DNA from: Rahnella bonaserana
Lineage (GTDB): Bacteria; Pseudomonadota; Gammaproteobacteria; Enterobacterales; Enterobacteriaceae
Direction of reading: 5' to 3'
Assembly (NCBI RefSeq): GCF_019049675.1
Contig: NZ_JAFMOW010000059.1
Coordinates: forward strand, 124,001-188,000
Length of the DNA: 64,000 bases
The notes beneath the pieces are model-generated. The model searched no databases, was not told the origin of the DNA, and saw only the letters and a list, made by a program, of their open reading frames with translations. Position 1 is the first letter of the stretch; each line of letters begins with the position of its first letter. This document shows positions 28,577 through 38,800 of the stretch, one piece after another. Position numbers and translations under genes: made by a program.

Positions 28577-28990
28577 TTAAGCCAGCTCAGCAGCCTTAGC
28601 ACGAATCGAGCGGATCATCGCTTCCAGCCCTTGCGAGCGTGAAGGCGTCAGATGCTGGCTCAGCTCCAGTTCAGTAAAGAACGGACGCACATCAAAGTCC
28701 ACCACATCACGCGGTGTTAATCCCTGATACAGACTGAACACGATAGCAACCAGACCTTTTACGATGGCAGCATCACTGTCACCCTCAAAGGTCAACGCAC
28801 CGTTTTCATCGGTACGCATCACAATCCACACCTGGCTCTGGCAACCGGAAATCAGGTTTTTATCCTGACGATGTTCTTCCGCCAAAGCCGGTAACTGGCC
28901 ACCCAGTTCAATCACATACAGATACTTCTCTTCCCAGTTCGGGCACCGGGAAAAGTTTCTGACTAACTTATTTTTATCTGGCAAAGCCAT
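28577..28990 (-). CDS. sufE: cysteine desulfuration protein SufE
   Basis: Sulfur acceptor that takes persulfide from SufS and passes it to SufBCD; 137 residues (E. coli 138). The reactive cysteine is Cys50 in [11 protein letters not shown], and the C-terminus [24 protein letters not shown] is conserved. ATG 28990 matches MALPDK of homologs; the open frame extends to 29122 inside sufS and is not used. Last gene of the suf operon. Confidence 0.96.
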   Translation of the reverse strand: MALPDKNKLVRNFSRCPNWEEKYLYVIELGGQLPALAEEHRQDKNLISGCQSQVWIVMRTDENGALTFEGDSDAAIVKGLVAIVFSLYQGLTPRDVVDFDVRPFFTELELSQHLTPSRSQGLEAMIRSIRAKAAELA

Positions 28991-29018
28991 AACAACATCC
29001 TGATCTAGGCTGGCGGGA

Positions 29019-30239
29019 TTAACCCAGCAGCCGGTGAATACGTTGCAGTCCTGCGACCAGACGGTCGACTTCTTCACGGGTATTGTACATCGCAAGCGAC
29101 GCACGGCACATAGCCGGTACACCGTAGAAGGACATTAACGGCATCGCACAGTGATGACCGGTACGAATGGCAATACCGTATTGATCAAGGAAGCTGCCGA
29201 CATCATAGGCGTGATGTTTACCCAGATTAAACGCAATCACCCCGGCACGCGTCGCCGGGCCATAGATTTGAATATCCGGCACCTGCTCCATCGCTTTAAG
29301 CGCGTAGGCCATCAGTTCCTGTTCATAAGCGTGGATATTCTCCAGACCCAGTTCAGTCACATACTCGATGGCTGCGCCCAGCCCCATGATACCACCGGTA
29401 TTCGGGGTACCCGCTTCAAAGCGCCACGGAGCCGCTGCAAAAGTCGTTCCTTCGGTCAGGCTGACATGCTTAATCATTGAGCCGCCGCCTTCCCAGGGTG
29501 GCATCTGATCCAGCAACGCTTTGCGACCGTACAGAATGCCGATACCGGTAGGCCCGTAAAGTTTGTGCCCGGACCAGACATAGAAATCACAGCCCAATGC
29601 CTGAACGTCAACCGCATGATGCATGACCGCTTGCGCGCCATCTACCAGAACGGTCAGTCCTGCGGCTTTCGCCTGAGGAATGATCTTTTCGATCGGGTTA
29701 ACCGTGCCCAGCACGTTAGAAACATGCGTCAGGGTCAGTAATTTAGTGCGTGGTGTGATCAGGGACTCAAGCTGTGATAAATCCAGCTCGCCTTGCGGCG
29801 TCAGATGCCAGACATCGATATGCAGACCGCGTTCTTTCGCCAGCATCTGCCATGGCACGATGTTCGCGTGGTGTTCCATTTCGGTCAGAATGATGTGGTC
29901 GCCGGGCTGTAAAAACTCACGCCCCCAGGTATTGGCGACCAGGTTGATGGCTTCCGTGGAACCTTTCACGAAGACAATTTCTTCTGCCGACGCAGCATTC
30001 ATGAATTGTGCGGCCTGCGTGCGGACGTTTTCCATCTGCTCGGTCGCTTCCGCGCTCATGGTGTGAATGCCGCGGTGAACCGCAGCATAACCTTGCTCGA
30101 AGAAAGACATTTCACGTTGAATGACCTGGCGCGGTTTCTGTGCGCTGGCCGCGCTGTCGAGATAGGCCAGCGGCTGGCCGTTCACTTCACGGCCCAGCAC
30201 AGGGAAATCGCTACGTACTCTTTCCAGTGGAAAACTCAT
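29019..30239 (-). CDS. sufS: cysteine desulfurase SufS
   Basis: PLP-dependent group II cysteine desulfurase mobilising sulfur for Fe-S assembly under stress; 406 residues as in E. coli. The PLP lysine is in [13 protein letters not shown] (about 226) and the active-site cysteine in [11 protein letters not shown] (about 364). The start codon touches the sufD stop (one shared base), indicating coupled translation. Confidence 0.97.
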   Translation of the reverse strand: MSFPLERVRSDFPVLGREVNGQPLAYLDSAASAQKPRQVIQREMSFFEQGYAAVHRGIHTMSAEATEQMENVRTQAAQFMNAASAEEIVFVKGSTEAINLVANTWGREFLQPGDHIILTEMEHHANIVPWQMLAKERGLHIDVWHLTPQGELDLSQLESLITPRTKLLTLTHVSNVLGTVNPIEKIIPQAKAAGLTVLVDGAQAVMHHAVDVQALGCDFYVWSGHKLYGPTGIGILYGRKALLDQMPPWEGGGSMIKHVSLTEGTTFAAAPWRFEAGTPNTGGIMGLGAAIEYVTELGLENIHAYEQELMAYALKAMEQVPDIQIYGPATRAGVIAFNLGKHHAYDVGSFLDQYGIAIRTGHHCAMPLMSFYGVPAMCRASLAMYNTREEVDRLVAGLQRIHRLLG

Positions 30240-31540
30240 TACTTACCTCGATTAAGCCGGCCTGCAATACGGGCAATCACGACTTCACGCAGGGTTTCAT
30301 TCTCAATGGCTTCCGTCAGTTCAGCGGCAAAAGCAAAGATGATCATTTGCTGAGCATCCTGCCCGCTGATCCCACGGGTACGCAGATAGAAAAGCTGTTC
30401 GTCGTCGATACGACCCACAGTAGCACCGTGACTGCACTTCACATCATCGGCATAAATTTCCAGCTGCGGTTTGGTATCAACCTCAGTGTGTTTGCCCAGC
30501 AACAAGTTGTTGTTGGTCATTTTGCCGTCGGTTTTCAGTGCGTGCTGCGCCACTTTGATCATGCCGTTGAAAATCGCTTTAGCACGATCGTTCACGATCA
30601 CTTTATGCAACTGATTGCTGTTGCAATAACCTTTGTTGTGTTCCAGATAAGTACGGGTATCAGCAATCTCAGAATCAACCGGCAGAACCAGGCTGTTAAT
30701 GTTGAGGTTGCTGTTTTCACCGTTCAGCTGCGCACTGGTATTGTTACGGGTCAGACCCGCACCCAGCAGGAAGCTATGGCTGGCAACACGCGCATCGCGA
30801 CCGATGACCAGATCGTTATGCGAGAAGTGGAAACTAGCCTGGCTTTCAAAGGCCAGTTTGTAATGCGTGAAATCGGCATTATCACCCACATTCACCGTCA
30901 TGCGTGCTCCGGTGAAATGGCCGTGATCGTTCAGGCTGAGATAATGTTCGATAACTTCTGCATTCGCACCACCTTCAATCGACAGATGATAGCGATGATG
31001 CACGGTATTCATTTCGCGTGACTGGTCACGGCCACTGCTCAGATGTAAAAGATACAGCGGTTTTTCTGCCTGTTTGCCCGCAGGCAAGCGTACAGAAAGA
31101 GAATCTTGTGCCAGGCTCTCCGTCAGATGCAAAAACACTTCTGACTGAATCGGATCCGGCAAGGTCTGCTGTGCTGCCGGGCTCAGTTTTTCAATTTCAA
31201 AAGCCCCGGTGTCTGAATCACTGAGATCCGCATCGAAACGACCATCAATGAACACCAGACGGTAGCAATCGAGTGGCAGCGCCAGCGATTTAATCTGTTC
31301 AACAGTCAAAGCCTGTTGTTGCGGAGCAAAGAACTGATTACCCAGCAGTGAAGAAACCGGGGTGTATTTCCAGTCTTCCAGTTTTGCGTGCGGGAAACCC
31401 AGACGCAGCACCTGTTGCCAGTGTGCATGAGCGTGGGTGGATTGTTCACCGCCACGGCTTTCAAAAAGACGGTAAAGCTGCTGCATGGCGTGCGAACTGC
31501 CCGCCGCAGGTGCATTACTCTTCGTCGGTAAGCCAGCCAT
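30239..31540 (-). CDS. sufD: Fe-S assembly scaffold subunit SufD
   Basis: Partner of SufB in the SufBC2D scaffold, 433 residues (E. coli 423). The C-terminal beta-helix has [16 protein letters not shown], which contains the His residue reported as essential in E. coli SufD (His360), and [22 protein letters not shown]. It overlaps the end of sufC by 26 bp and shares a base with sufS. Confidence 0.96.
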   Translation of the reverse strand: MAGLPTKSNAPAAGSSHAMQQLYRLFESRGGEQSTHAHAHWQQVLRLGFPHAKLEDWKYTPVSSLLGNQFFAPQQQALTVEQIKSLALPLDCYRLVFIDGRFDADLSDSDTGAFEIEKLSPAAQQTLPDPIQSEVFLHLTESLAQDSLSVRLPAGKQAEKPLYLLHLSSGRDQSREMNTVHHRYHLSIEGGANAEVIEHYLSLNDHGHFTGARMTVNVGDNADFTHYKLAFESQASFHFSHNDLVIGRDARVASHSFLLGAGLTRNNTSAQLNGENSNLNINSLVLPVDSEIADTRTYLEHNKGYCNSNQLHKVIVNDRAKAIFNGMIKVAQHALKTDGKMTNNNLLLGKHTEVDTKPQLEIYADDVKCSHGATVGRIDDEQLFYLRTRGISGQDAQQMIIFAFAAELTEAIENETLREVVIARIAGRLNRGK

Positions 31541-32261
31541 AACCCTGCTCCTCTAACTGTTTAACCAAGGTGAAATCGCCGGATTTAACAATGCGGCCCT
31601 GATACAGAACGTGCACGTAGTCAGGCTTGATGTAGTCGAGGATACGCTGGTAGTGAGTCACGATAACGAAGGAACGTTTGCCGTCACGCAGTGTGTTAAC
31701 ACCGTCAGAAACGATTTTCAGGGCATCGATGTCAAGACCGGAGTCGGTTTCATCAAGAATGCACAGGTTTGGCTCAAGGGCTGCCATTTGCAGAATGTCG
31801 TTACGCTTTTTCTCACCGCCGGAGAAGCCAACGTTCACTGAACGGGTCAGCAAATCGGCAGGCATTTTCAGCATTTCGATTTTTTCTTCGATGAAATCAG
31901 CGAAGTCAAAACGATCCATCGGTTCCTGTCCGCGGTATTTGCGTACGGCATTCACCGCAGTTTGCAGGAAGAAATGGTTAGTCACACCGGGAATTTCTAC
32001 CGGATACTGGAAAGCCATAAAGACGCCTTCACCAGCACGGTCTTCCGGAGCAAGTTCCAGCAAATCTTTACCGTTGAAGATTACGGAGCCATCGGTGACT
32101 TCGTAATCTTCACGGCCAGCCAGTGTCGCGGAGAGCGTACTTTTACCTGAGCCGTTCGGGCCCATGATGGCGTGTACTTCACCCGGTTTGATCTCCAGAT
32201 CAAGGCCTTTCAGAATTTCCTTTTCTTCGACACGGACCTTCAAATTCTTAATGCTTAACAT
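31515..32261 (-). CDS. sufC: Fe-S assembly ATPase SufC
   Basis: ABC-type soluble ATPase of the SufBC2D complex, 248 residues as in E. coli. Walker A GPNGSGKST, Q-loop MAFQYPVEIPGV, signature FSGGEKKRNDILQ, Walker B LCILDETDSGLDIDAL and the switch His in VTHYQRIL are visible. Upstream spacing to sufB is an unusual 121 bp; downstream it overlaps sufD. Confidence 0.97.
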   Translation of the reverse strand: MLSIKNLKVRVEEKEILKGLDLEIKPGEVHAIMGPNGSGKSTLSATLAGREDYEVTDGSVIFNGKDLLELAPEDRAGEGVFMAFQYPVEIPGVTNHFFLQTAVNAVRKYRGQEPMDRFDFADFIEEKIEMLKMPADLLTRSVNVGFSGGEKKRNDILQMAALEPNLCILDETDSGLDIDALKIVSDGVNTLRDGKRSFVIVTHYQRILDYIKPDYVHVLYQGRIVKSGDFTLVKQLEEQGYGWLTDEE

Positions 32262-32382
32262 ACGTATCCTTGAGTTTGCGCCTGCGCGCTCATAATTCTG
32301 TTTATGCTTTGACTTTGCTGAACTAAAACCTGCCCGGCGCAGACGTCACACCACGCTACACCGGGAGGAAAACGTCGGCGAA

Positions 32383-33906
32383 TTAACCGACGCTATGTTC
32401 AAGACTGATGGCCAGCAGTTTCTGTGCTTCGACAGCGAACTCCAGCGGCAGCTCGGAAAAGACATCCTTACAGAAACCATTAACAATCATGGAAATCGCG
32501 TCATCTTCGCTGATACCACGTTGCAGACAGTAGAACAGCTGGTCATCGCCGATTTTTGACGTTGTGGCTTCATGTTCCAGCTGCGCGGTATTGTTACGCA
32601 CTTCGACATACGGGAAAGTATGTGCTGCGCTGTCTGCGCCGATCAGCATCGAGTCACACTGCGTAAAGTTACGCGCGTTTTCTGCACTTGGCAGGATCTT
32701 CACCAGGCCGCGATAGCTGTTCTGACTGTGACCCGCAGAGATACCTTTAGAGATAATGGTCGACTTGGTATTTTTACCAATGTGGATCATTTTGGTACCA
32801 GTATCCGCCTGCTGTTTGCCACTGGTCAGTGCCACCGAGAAGAACTCACCGATTGAGTTATCGCCTTTCAGGATAACGCTTGGGTATTTCCAGGTGATCG
32901 CTGAGCCGGTTTCAGACTGCGTCCAGGACATTTTCGAGCCTGCACCTTCGCACAATGCGCGTTTGGTCACGAAGTTCAGAATGCCGCCGCTGCTGTCTTT
33001 GCTGCCGGAGAACCAGTTCTGCACGGTGGAATATTTCACTTCCGCGTCCTTGTGCAGAATGACTTCAACCACCGCTGCATGCAGCTGGTAGGTATCTCGA
33101 ACCGGCGCCGAACACCCTTCGATGTAGCTGACGTAACTGCCTTCGTCGGCAATCAGGATAGTACGTTCAAACTGGCCAGTTTTCGCGGCGTTGATGCGGA
33201 AATAGGTCGACAGTTCCATCGGGCAACGCACGCCTTTTGGCACGTAGACAAAGGTCCCATCAGAAGCAACGGCAGCATTCAGTGCGGCAAAGAAGTTATC
33301 CTGCGCAGGCACCACAGTACCGAGGTATTTGCGCACCAGATCAGGATATTCGTGAATGGCTTCGCCGAATGAGCAGAAAATAACGCCAGATTCCGCCAGC
33401 TTTTCACGGTAAGTGGTGGAGACTGAAACGGAGTCAAAGATTGCATCGACCGCCACTTCTTTGCCTTCACGAACCGGAACGCCCAATTGCTCAAACGCTT
33501 TTTCCACTTCACTTGTCAGGTAATTCTTACCATCGAGTGCAGGAATGCTGTGAGAATCAGCCGGAGGTTGCTGCGTGGCGCCAGGCTGAGAACCGCAGGT
33601 ATCATCGCAGCTGCCACATGATGGCGCGGAATAATAGCTGTAATCCTGGTAATCAAGAGGCGTGTAATACGCTTTGAGCCAGTGCGGTTCTTCCATTTTC
33701 AACCAGGCATGATAAGCCTGCAGACGGAACTCCAGCATCCACTCAGGCTCATTACGCTTCGCGGAAATGGCACGCACCACATCTTCATTGATGCCTGATG
33801 CTAATTCATCGGTTGCCAGCTGGGTAAAGAACCCTTCTTTATAGTTCGTTCCCTCGCCGACCCAAGACTGCACATCATCTGGAATTTCTACGTTGCTTCG
33901 TGACAT
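32383..33906 (-). CDS. sufB: Fe-S assembly scaffold subunit SufB
   Basis: Core scaffold on which Fe-S clusters form, 507 residues (E. coli 495). A Cys-rich N-terminal stretch ([17 protein letters not shown]) is followed by a slightly longer linker than in E. coli. The cysteine equivalent to E. coli Cys405 is kept ([13 protein letters not shown], Cys417), as is the Glu equivalent to Glu434 (QLEHEATTS). The two nearby cysteines seen in E. coli (Cys414 and Cys424) are Ser and Val here, so they are not needed. Confidence 0.97.
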   Translation of the reverse strand: MSRSNVEIPDDVQSWVGEGTNYKEGFFTQLATDELASGINEDVVRAISAKRNEPEWMLEFRLQAYHAWLKMEEPHWLKAYYTPLDYQDYSYYSAPSCGSCDDTCGSQPGATQQPPADSHSIPALDGKNYLTSEVEKAFEQLGVPVREGKEVAVDAIFDSVSVSTTYREKLAESGVIFCSFGEAIHEYPDLVRKYLGTVVPAQDNFFAALNAAVASDGTFVYVPKGVRCPMELSTYFRINAAKTGQFERTILIADEGSYVSYIEGCSAPVRDTYQLHAAVVEVILHKDAEVKYSTVQNWFSGSKDSSGGILNFVTKRALCEGAGSKMSWTQSETGSAITWKYPSVILKGDNSIGEFFSVALTSGKQQADTGTKMIHIGKNTKSTIISKGISAGHSQNSYRGLVKILPSAENARNFTQCDSMLIGADSAAHTFPYVEVRNNTAQLEHEATTSKIGDDQLFYCLQRGISEDDAISMIVNGFCKDVFSELPLEFAVEAQKLLAISLEHSVG

Positions 33907-33958
33907 GTTGGTTACATCGCTTTGTTTACAATAATCTTAAAAACTGAAAGCCGTTTTC

Positions 33959-34330
33959 TTAGAGACCGAAACTTTCGCCACACCCGCAGGCATGCTGAGC
34001 TTTAGGATTATTGAATTTAAATATCTGATTCAGTCCTTCACGGACAAAATCTACCTCAGTTCCGTCGATGAAAGGCATGGCCTTCAGCGGAACAAACAGC
34101 AAAGCGCCGTCATGTTCAAACACCAGGTCGTCGCTGGCTGGTTGTTTGGTTAAATCCAGAACGTAGCCAAAGCCGGCACAGCCCGATTGTTTCACCGAGA
34201 GCTGGAGACCTTTGACGTCAGGATCCTGCGCCGTCAGAGTATTAATCTGTTGCGCGGCAGAATCAGTCAGGCTCACACCTTGCCATACGTTGTCGTCTAA
34301 AGAGAAAGAGCCGACAGTTTCAGTTTGCAT
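33959..34330 (-). CDS. sufA: Fe-S cluster carrier SufA
   Basis: A-type carrier that receives clusters from SufBCD and delivers them to apoproteins; 123 residues (E. coli 122). The three cluster cysteines are visible in KQSGCAGFGYVLD and AQHACGCGESFGL. First gene of sufABCDSE on the minus strand; its upstream region carries a promoter and a palindrome like an IscR site. Confidence 0.97.
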   Translation of the reverse strand: MQTETVGSFSLDDNVWQGVSLTDSAAQQINTLTAQDPDVKGLQLSVKQSGCAGFGYVLDLTKQPASDDLVFEHDGALLFVPLKAMPFIDGTEVDFVREGLNQIFKFNNPKAQHACGCGESFGL

Positions 34331-34378
34331 CTGTCTTACCTCATAATTTTACGGTCATAGACAAGACCTATTGTCTCT

Positions 34379-34423
34379 ATTCTAGTGATAACAGGTACCA
34401 CTTCAACCTCTTGTTTTAAGAGG
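34379..34423 (-). promoter_or_regulatory. suf promoter with IscR-like palindrome
   Basis: Minus-strand -10 TAGAAT (34379-34384) and -35 TTGAAG (34401-34406), 16-bp spacer. Directly upstream of the -35, CCTCTT-N5-AAGAGG (34407-34423) has the CC-N15-GG spacing of type 2 (apo-IscR) sites, which activate suf in E. coli. A possible IHF site (ATCAACTGATTG, 34507-34518) lies further up; the remaining gap to 34720 is AT-rich without clear features. Confidence 0.5.
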
Positions 34424-34726
34424 GTATAGCGATTGCCCATGAGGAAAGTCGCTCAATGTGCATCGGGTTAACACCTGGCCGCTGGCGGGTCTTGAACACC
34501 GCAACCATCAACTGATTGAATAAATTGTCAATTTTTTGTTAAAAATTAAAATTAACCTTATAAACATTGCGGGTTAATAGCTTTCATTGTGTCTATTATA
34601 AAACATTCATCGGAAATGCCTATTTATGAATTCGCCACAAACGAAAAAATTAAAGCTCTTATTGCTTATCTGCTTTCGCACGACTCAATAAAAAAAACCC
34701 GATGAAAACGTTGATCAGGTTATTTT

Positions 34727-34769
34727 TTGCCAATATGATGGTCATTCTTTGATAATGATTATCATTCAG
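34727..34769 (+). promoter_or_regulatory. promoter with Fur box upstream of the 34789 gene
   Basis: GATAATGATTATCATTCAG (34751-34769) matches the 19-bp Fur consensus at about 15-16 positions and covers the GATAAT -10 (34751-34756); TTGCCA (34727-34732) is a fitting -35. The gene should be repressed when iron is plentiful. Confidence 0.7.
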
Positions 34770-34788
34770 ATAACCCGGAATACTGAGA

Positions 34789-35193
34789 ATGGCTCAATCG
34801 GTAAATGCGTGGTTGCAAGGCAAGATCGACGAATACAAATCGAATGTCCGCGATGCCACCGTGGATTTCTACATGGCTGATGCGGCCTTACGACGCCCTG
34901 ATGCACACTTGTGTCAGCTCAAACGTTTCAACAACATTTGTCTGGAAATGGCGAACCTGTGCCTGCAAAACGGCGATGATCACAGCTATCTGCATGCGCT
35001 CTGCAAATTGCATAACCGCCTGATTCTGGAAATCAACAGTGTTGTCCGCTGTGAGCTCTTTCGTGTTCAGAGTTATCATTTTGCGCGGCATACGTTAAAA
35101 CTCATTTGTCAGTATTATGCCATGATGGGCATCTGGGAAAAAGCAACGGCATTTCAAACTGACTTTGCAAAACGAGTTCCTTTCCAGCTTTGA
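34789..35193 (+). CDS. unrecognised Cys/His-rich protein under Fur control
   Basis: 134 residues, no family recognised. It has no signal peptide or membrane segment. The sequence looks all-helical, with 6 Cys (42, 51, 58, 72, 88, 107) and 6 His (40, 65, 69, 75, 97, 101) concentrated between residues 40 and 107, and a basic C-terminus (AKRVPFQL). The composition and the Fur box suggest a cytosolic protein that binds iron, heme or a cluster, or senses them, but this is inference. It is divergent from suf and sits where E. coli has ydiH, to which it shows no resemblance. Start ATG 34789 has only a weak GAG ribosome site. Confidence 0.75.
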   Translation: MAQSVNAWLQGKIDEYKSNVRDATVDFYMADAALRRPDAHLCQLKRFNNICLEMANLCLQNGDDHSYLHALCKLHNRLILEINSVVRCELFRVQSYHFARHTLKLICQYYAMMGIWEKATAFQTDFAKRVPFQL

Positions 35194-35231
35194 TTGCAGA
35201 TCAATGTGTTACGTCGCTCCCTAAACCAAAT

Positions 35232-35270
35232 AAAAAAGGCGGACACATTTTTGATGTATCCGCCCTTCCC
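35232..35270 (-). terminator. menI terminator (shared with the 34789 gene)
   Basis: GGCGGACACA (35238-35247) pairs with TGTATCCGCC (35255-35264) with one mismatch; on the minus strand it is followed by T6. Confidence 0.75.
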
Positions 35271-35298
35271 TTTAACACGGCGCAGTCAAGCTGATGAA

Positions 35299-35727
35299 TT
35301 ACCGGTTTGAGTTATCAATCACCATAGTAGTCAGCCTCGACACGCAGCAAAGATTTCCTTTGTCATCAAAAATCTCAATTTGCCAGACCTGACTGCGACG
35401 CCCGGCGCGCAATGCACGGCAAACACCGCGCACATGTCCGTCGCGCGCTGAGTGCATATGGCTGGCGTTAATCTCCACACCGACCACCGTCTGACTGCCT
35501 TCAGAACACAAATAGCCCGCCATCGATCCCATGGTTTCCGCCAGAACAACCGACGCCCCGCCATGAAGCAGACCAAAAGGTTGCGTCGTGCGGTTATCCA
35601 CCGGCATGGTTGCTTCCAGAAAATCCTCACCAAGCTGAGTGAATTCGATTCCCACATGCCCGACCATACATCCCTGACTGCGCTGATTCAGGGCATCCAG
35701 CGTGGTACTGCGTTTCCAGAGTGACAT
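35299..35727 (-). CDS. menI: 1,4-dihydroxy-2-naphthoyl-CoA hydrolase MenI (YdiI)
   Basis: Hotdog-fold thioesterase of 142 residues (E. coli 136) releasing DHNA from its CoA ester in menaquinone synthesis. The family motif is QPFGLLHGGASVVLAETMGSMAG, with the catalytic Glu in the helix, followed by VVGVEINASHM. It is 16 bp downstream of ydiJ on the same strand, as in E. coli, so they probably share a transcript. Confidence 0.95.
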   Translation of the reverse strand: MSLWKRSTTLDALNQRSQGCMVGHVGIEFTQLGEDFLEATMPVDNRTTQPFGLLHGGASVVLAETMGSMAGYLCSEGSQTVVGVEINASHMHSARDGHVRGVCRALRAGRRSQVWQIEIFDDKGNLCCVSRLTTMVIDNSNR

Positions 35728-35743
35728 AATGCTTCCTTAATGG

Positions 35744-38700
35744 TCAGGGAATGATTTCAAGCAATGCCTGCAACGGATGGCGGACACCGTTACCCTCAAT
35801 ACGTTTAACCTGACTGCGGCATGAATAACCCGTCGCCAGACAACGCTGGCGAGGTAATCGCTGCAAAGAGGTATGCCAGGAAAGCTCGTAAATCCCTAAC
35901 GAGTTCTCAAGATTTTTAGTTTCATGGCCGTACGTTCCGGCCATTCCGCAGCAACCTACACTTACGTTTTCCAGCTTCGCGCCATAGCGGGCAAAAATAT
36001 CCCCCCATTGCTTGCCGCTGTTTGGCAAGGCCGTACTTTCCGTACAGTGACCAAACAGATACCAGGATTCGCCGCTTTGCTGCTGTGCCGGACGTTCAGC
36101 CAGCCACGCATCCAGCCATTCATGGACCAGTTGTACCTGGAATGAGCCACGTGACTCGCCCAGAATTTCCTTGTATTCATCGCGATAGCACAGCACCAGC
36201 GCAGGATCGACGCCGACCATCGGCATACCTAATTGCGAAACACGGTTGAGGAACAGCGACGTTTTCTTAGCCGTTTTCGCAAAACGGGTGAGGAAGCCTT
36301 TAATGTGCTGGGCTTTACCGTTAGGCGAGAATGGCAACAGAACAGGTTTTAGACCTAGCTTTTCGATCAACCGGACAAAATCTGCCACCACCTGCGCGTC
36401 ATAGAAACTGGTGAACGGATCCTGTACCACCAGCACATATTCGCCGCGCTGCACGGGAGGAATGGCCTCAAGTTGTTCCAGCGTCATGGTACTGGCGCGA
36501 TGCCCAAGCAGTTGCTCACGCAAAGTCGGAGAAGAGAGTAAGGGCAGATCCACCATGCCAATACTTTTCCGGCTCATTTCACGCAACCACGGTTGTTTAA
36601 GGAAGAAATTAAACAACTTCGGCGCTTTCGCCATCAGCGGTGCGTAGCTTTCCACACCGGCCACAAAATGATCACGGGCAGGACGCAGATAACGTGTGTG
36701 ATAAAGCTGCAGGAAACGCGATCGGAATCCGGGAACATCAATTTTAATCGGGCACTGCGTGGAACAGGCTTTACAGGCCAGACAGCCGGACATCGCCTCT
36801 TTCACTTCATGCGAAAAATCATACTCGCCTTTATTGGCGTGCCAGGTGTTACGCGTGCGGTCAATCAGGGTGCGCAAACTAAGCCCTTTTTCAGGCAGGG
36901 CATTTTCCAGCGCCAGCGGATCAACGCCCTGTTCTGACAGCAGGCGCAGCCATTCGCGCACCAGACCTGCGCGACCTTTTGGCGAATGAATACGGCTGCC
37001 GGTGATTTTCATAGACGGGCACATCGGGCTTTTGGCATCGAAATTGAAACATAACCCGTTGCCGTTACATTCCATCGCACCGCGGAAAGACTGACGTACT
37101 TCCAGCGGAATACGGCGATCCAGTGTGCCGCGTTTCGCCGCATCCACTTTCATCATCGGTTCATCGCAATCCAGCGGCGCACAGATCTTACCGGGATTGA
37201 GGCGGTTGTCCGGGTCGAACACGGTTTTGATCCGGCGTAACTCATGGAACAACTCTTCACCAAAGAACGCCGGGCTGTATTCAGCACGGAAACCCTTTCC
37301 ATGTTCGCCCCACAACAGCCCGCCATATTTTGCCGTCAGCGCGACGACTTCATCGGAAATTTGCTTGAGCAACATTTCCTGCTGCGGATCGCACATATCC
37401 AGTGCCGGACGTACGTGTAATACGCCCGCATCTACGTGACCGAACATTCCGTAGCTCAGATTATGGCTGTCGAGCAACGCCCGAAATTCAACGATGTAAT
37501 CGGCAAGGTGCTGAGGCGGAACACAGGTGTCTTCGGCAAACGGCAATGGTTTTGCCTGCCCTTTCGCATTGCCCAGCAGCCCGACGGCTTTTTTGCGCAT
37601 GTTGTAGATGCGCTCTATACCAGGCAGGTCGGCGCAAATCTGATAGCCAATCACACCGCCTTCTTTATCACTCATCAGCCCGTCCAGGCGCTCGCACAAT
37701 GCGCTCACCTGGTTTTCGATGAGGTCAGCATCATCGCCGGCGAACTCGACAATGTTCAGCCCCTGCATATCTTTGCCTTCAACATCCGTGATGTAGTCAC
37801 GCACGCTGTGCCAGACAATATCTTCACGCGCCAGATTCAGCACTTTTGAGTCGACGGTTTCCACTGAAAGGGCTTTCGCTTCCACCATAAATGGTGCGTT
37901 GCGCAGGGCCGAATTGAAAGAGTCATATTTGATATTGACCAGACGACGCACTTTTGGGATTGGCGTGATGTTCAGACGGGCTTCAGTTATAAACGCCAGC
38001 GAGCCTTCTGAGCCGGTCAAAATACGGGTCAGATTGAAGGTTTGCAGATCATCACTCAGCACGTGACGCAAATCGTATCCGGTCAGGAAACGGTTAAGTT
38101 TCGGGAATTTCTCTATCACCAGCGCACGGTTGTCGCGGCAGCTGTCGAGAACCGTGCGGTAAATCCGCCCGATGACCGAATCCTCTTCACCCAGTTTATC
38201 TGCAAGCTCTGTCGGGATCGCCGTGGTATCCAGCATATCGCCCCCAAGCACAATGGCCCGGACTCCAAGCACGTGATCTGAGGTTTTGCCATACACCAGC
38301 GAGCCCTGCCCGGATGCATCGGTATTAATCATCCCGCCGAGCGTGGCGCGGTTACTGGTCGAGAGTTCCGGCGAGAAGAAATAGCCAAACGGGCGCAGAT
38401 AATCGTTGAGCTGATCTTTAATAACCCCGGCTTCAACTTTTACCCAGCCCTGCTCTGTATTGATATCGAGAATGCGGTTCATATGACGGGACATATCAAC
38501 CACAATCCCGCGGTTCAAAGACTGACCGTTGGTACCGGTACCGCCACCGCGCGGAGTGAATACCAGCGTTTTAAAACGTTCCTGCCCCGCAAGACGGGCA
38601 ATCAGTGCCACGTCTGACGTGGCAATCGGGAATAGGACAGCATCCGGCAACAACTGATAGACGCTGTTATCTGTCGCCATCGTCAGCCGGTCTGCATAAG

Positions 38701-38800
38701 TTGTTGTGACATCACCCGTAAAACCATTCTTTTTTAACGCTTCCAAAAAATCGAGCACCAGCTGGATAACACCCGGCGCCTGAGAAATCTGTGGGATCAT
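35744..38800 (-). CDS. ydiJ: FAD/Fe-S oxidoreductase YdiJ
   Basis: 1018-residue protein, the E. coli length. N-terminal FAD-binding type 4 domain (FTPRGGGTGTNGQSLNRGIVVD), FAD oxidase C-terminal domain (YGMFGHVDAGVLHVRP and LLWGEHGKGFRAEYSP), then two cysteine clusters including CLACKACSTQCPIKIDVPG near residue 690 and a C-terminal CCG-type domain (FGHCTES and GCCGMAGTYGHE). Related to D-lactate and D-2-hydroxyglutarate dehydrogenases; E. coli YdiJ is reported as a D-2-hydroxyglutarate dehydrogenase. Soluble or membrane-peripheral. Confidence 0.93.
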   Translation of the reverse strand: MIPQISQAPGVIQLVLDFLEALKKNGFTGDVTTTYADRLTMATDNSVYQLLPDAVLFPIATSDVALIARLAGQERFKTLVFTPRGGGTGTNGQSLNRGIVVDMSRHMNRILDINTEQGWVKVEAGVIKDQLNDYLRPFGYFFSPELSTSNRATLGGMINTDASGQGSLVYGKTSDHVLGVRAIVLGGDMLDTTAIPTELADKLGEEDSVIGRIYRTVLDSCRDNRALVIEKFPKLNRFLTGYDLRHVLSDDLQTFNLTRILTGSEGSLAFITEARLNITPIPKVRRLVNIKYDSFNSALRNAPFMVEAKALSVETVDSKVLNLAREDIVWHSVRDYITDVEGKDMQGLNIVEFAGDDADLIENQVSALCERLDGLMSDKEGGVIGYQICADLPGIERIYNMRKKAVGLLGNAKGQAKPLPFAEDTCVPPQHLADYIVEFRALLDSHNLSYGMFGHVDAGVLHVRPALDMCDPQQEMLLKQISDEVVALTAKYGGLLWGEHGKGFRAEYSPAFFGEELFHELRRIKTVFDPDNRLNPGKICAPLDCDEPMMKVDAAKRGTLDRRIPLEVRQSFRGAMECNGNGLCFNFDAKSPMCPSMKITGSRIHSPKGRAGLVREWLRLLSEQGVDPLALENALPEKGLSLRTLIDRTRNTWHANKGEYDFSHEVKEAMSGCLACKACSTQCPIKIDVPGFRSRFLQLYHTRYLRPARDHFVAGVESYAPLMAKAPKLFNFFLKQPWLREMSRKSIGMVDLPLLSSPTLREQLLGHRASTMTLEQLEAIPPVQRGEYVLVVQDPFTSFYDAQVVADFVRLIEKLGLKPVLLPFSPNGKAQHIKGFLTRFAKTAKKTSLFLNRVSQLGMPMVGVDPALVLCYRDEYKEILGESRGSFQVQLVHEWLDAWLAERPAQQQSGESWYLFGHCTESTALPNSGKQWGDIFARYGAKLENVSVGCCGMAGTYGHETKNLENSLGIYELSWHTSLQRLPRQRCLATGYSCRSQVKRIEGNGVRHPLQALLEIIP

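Noticed and set aside
32383..33906. Loss of the essential SufB cysteine
   Set aside because: The replaced cysteines correspond to E. coli Cys414 and Cys424; the essential Cys405 equivalent (Cys417 here) is present.
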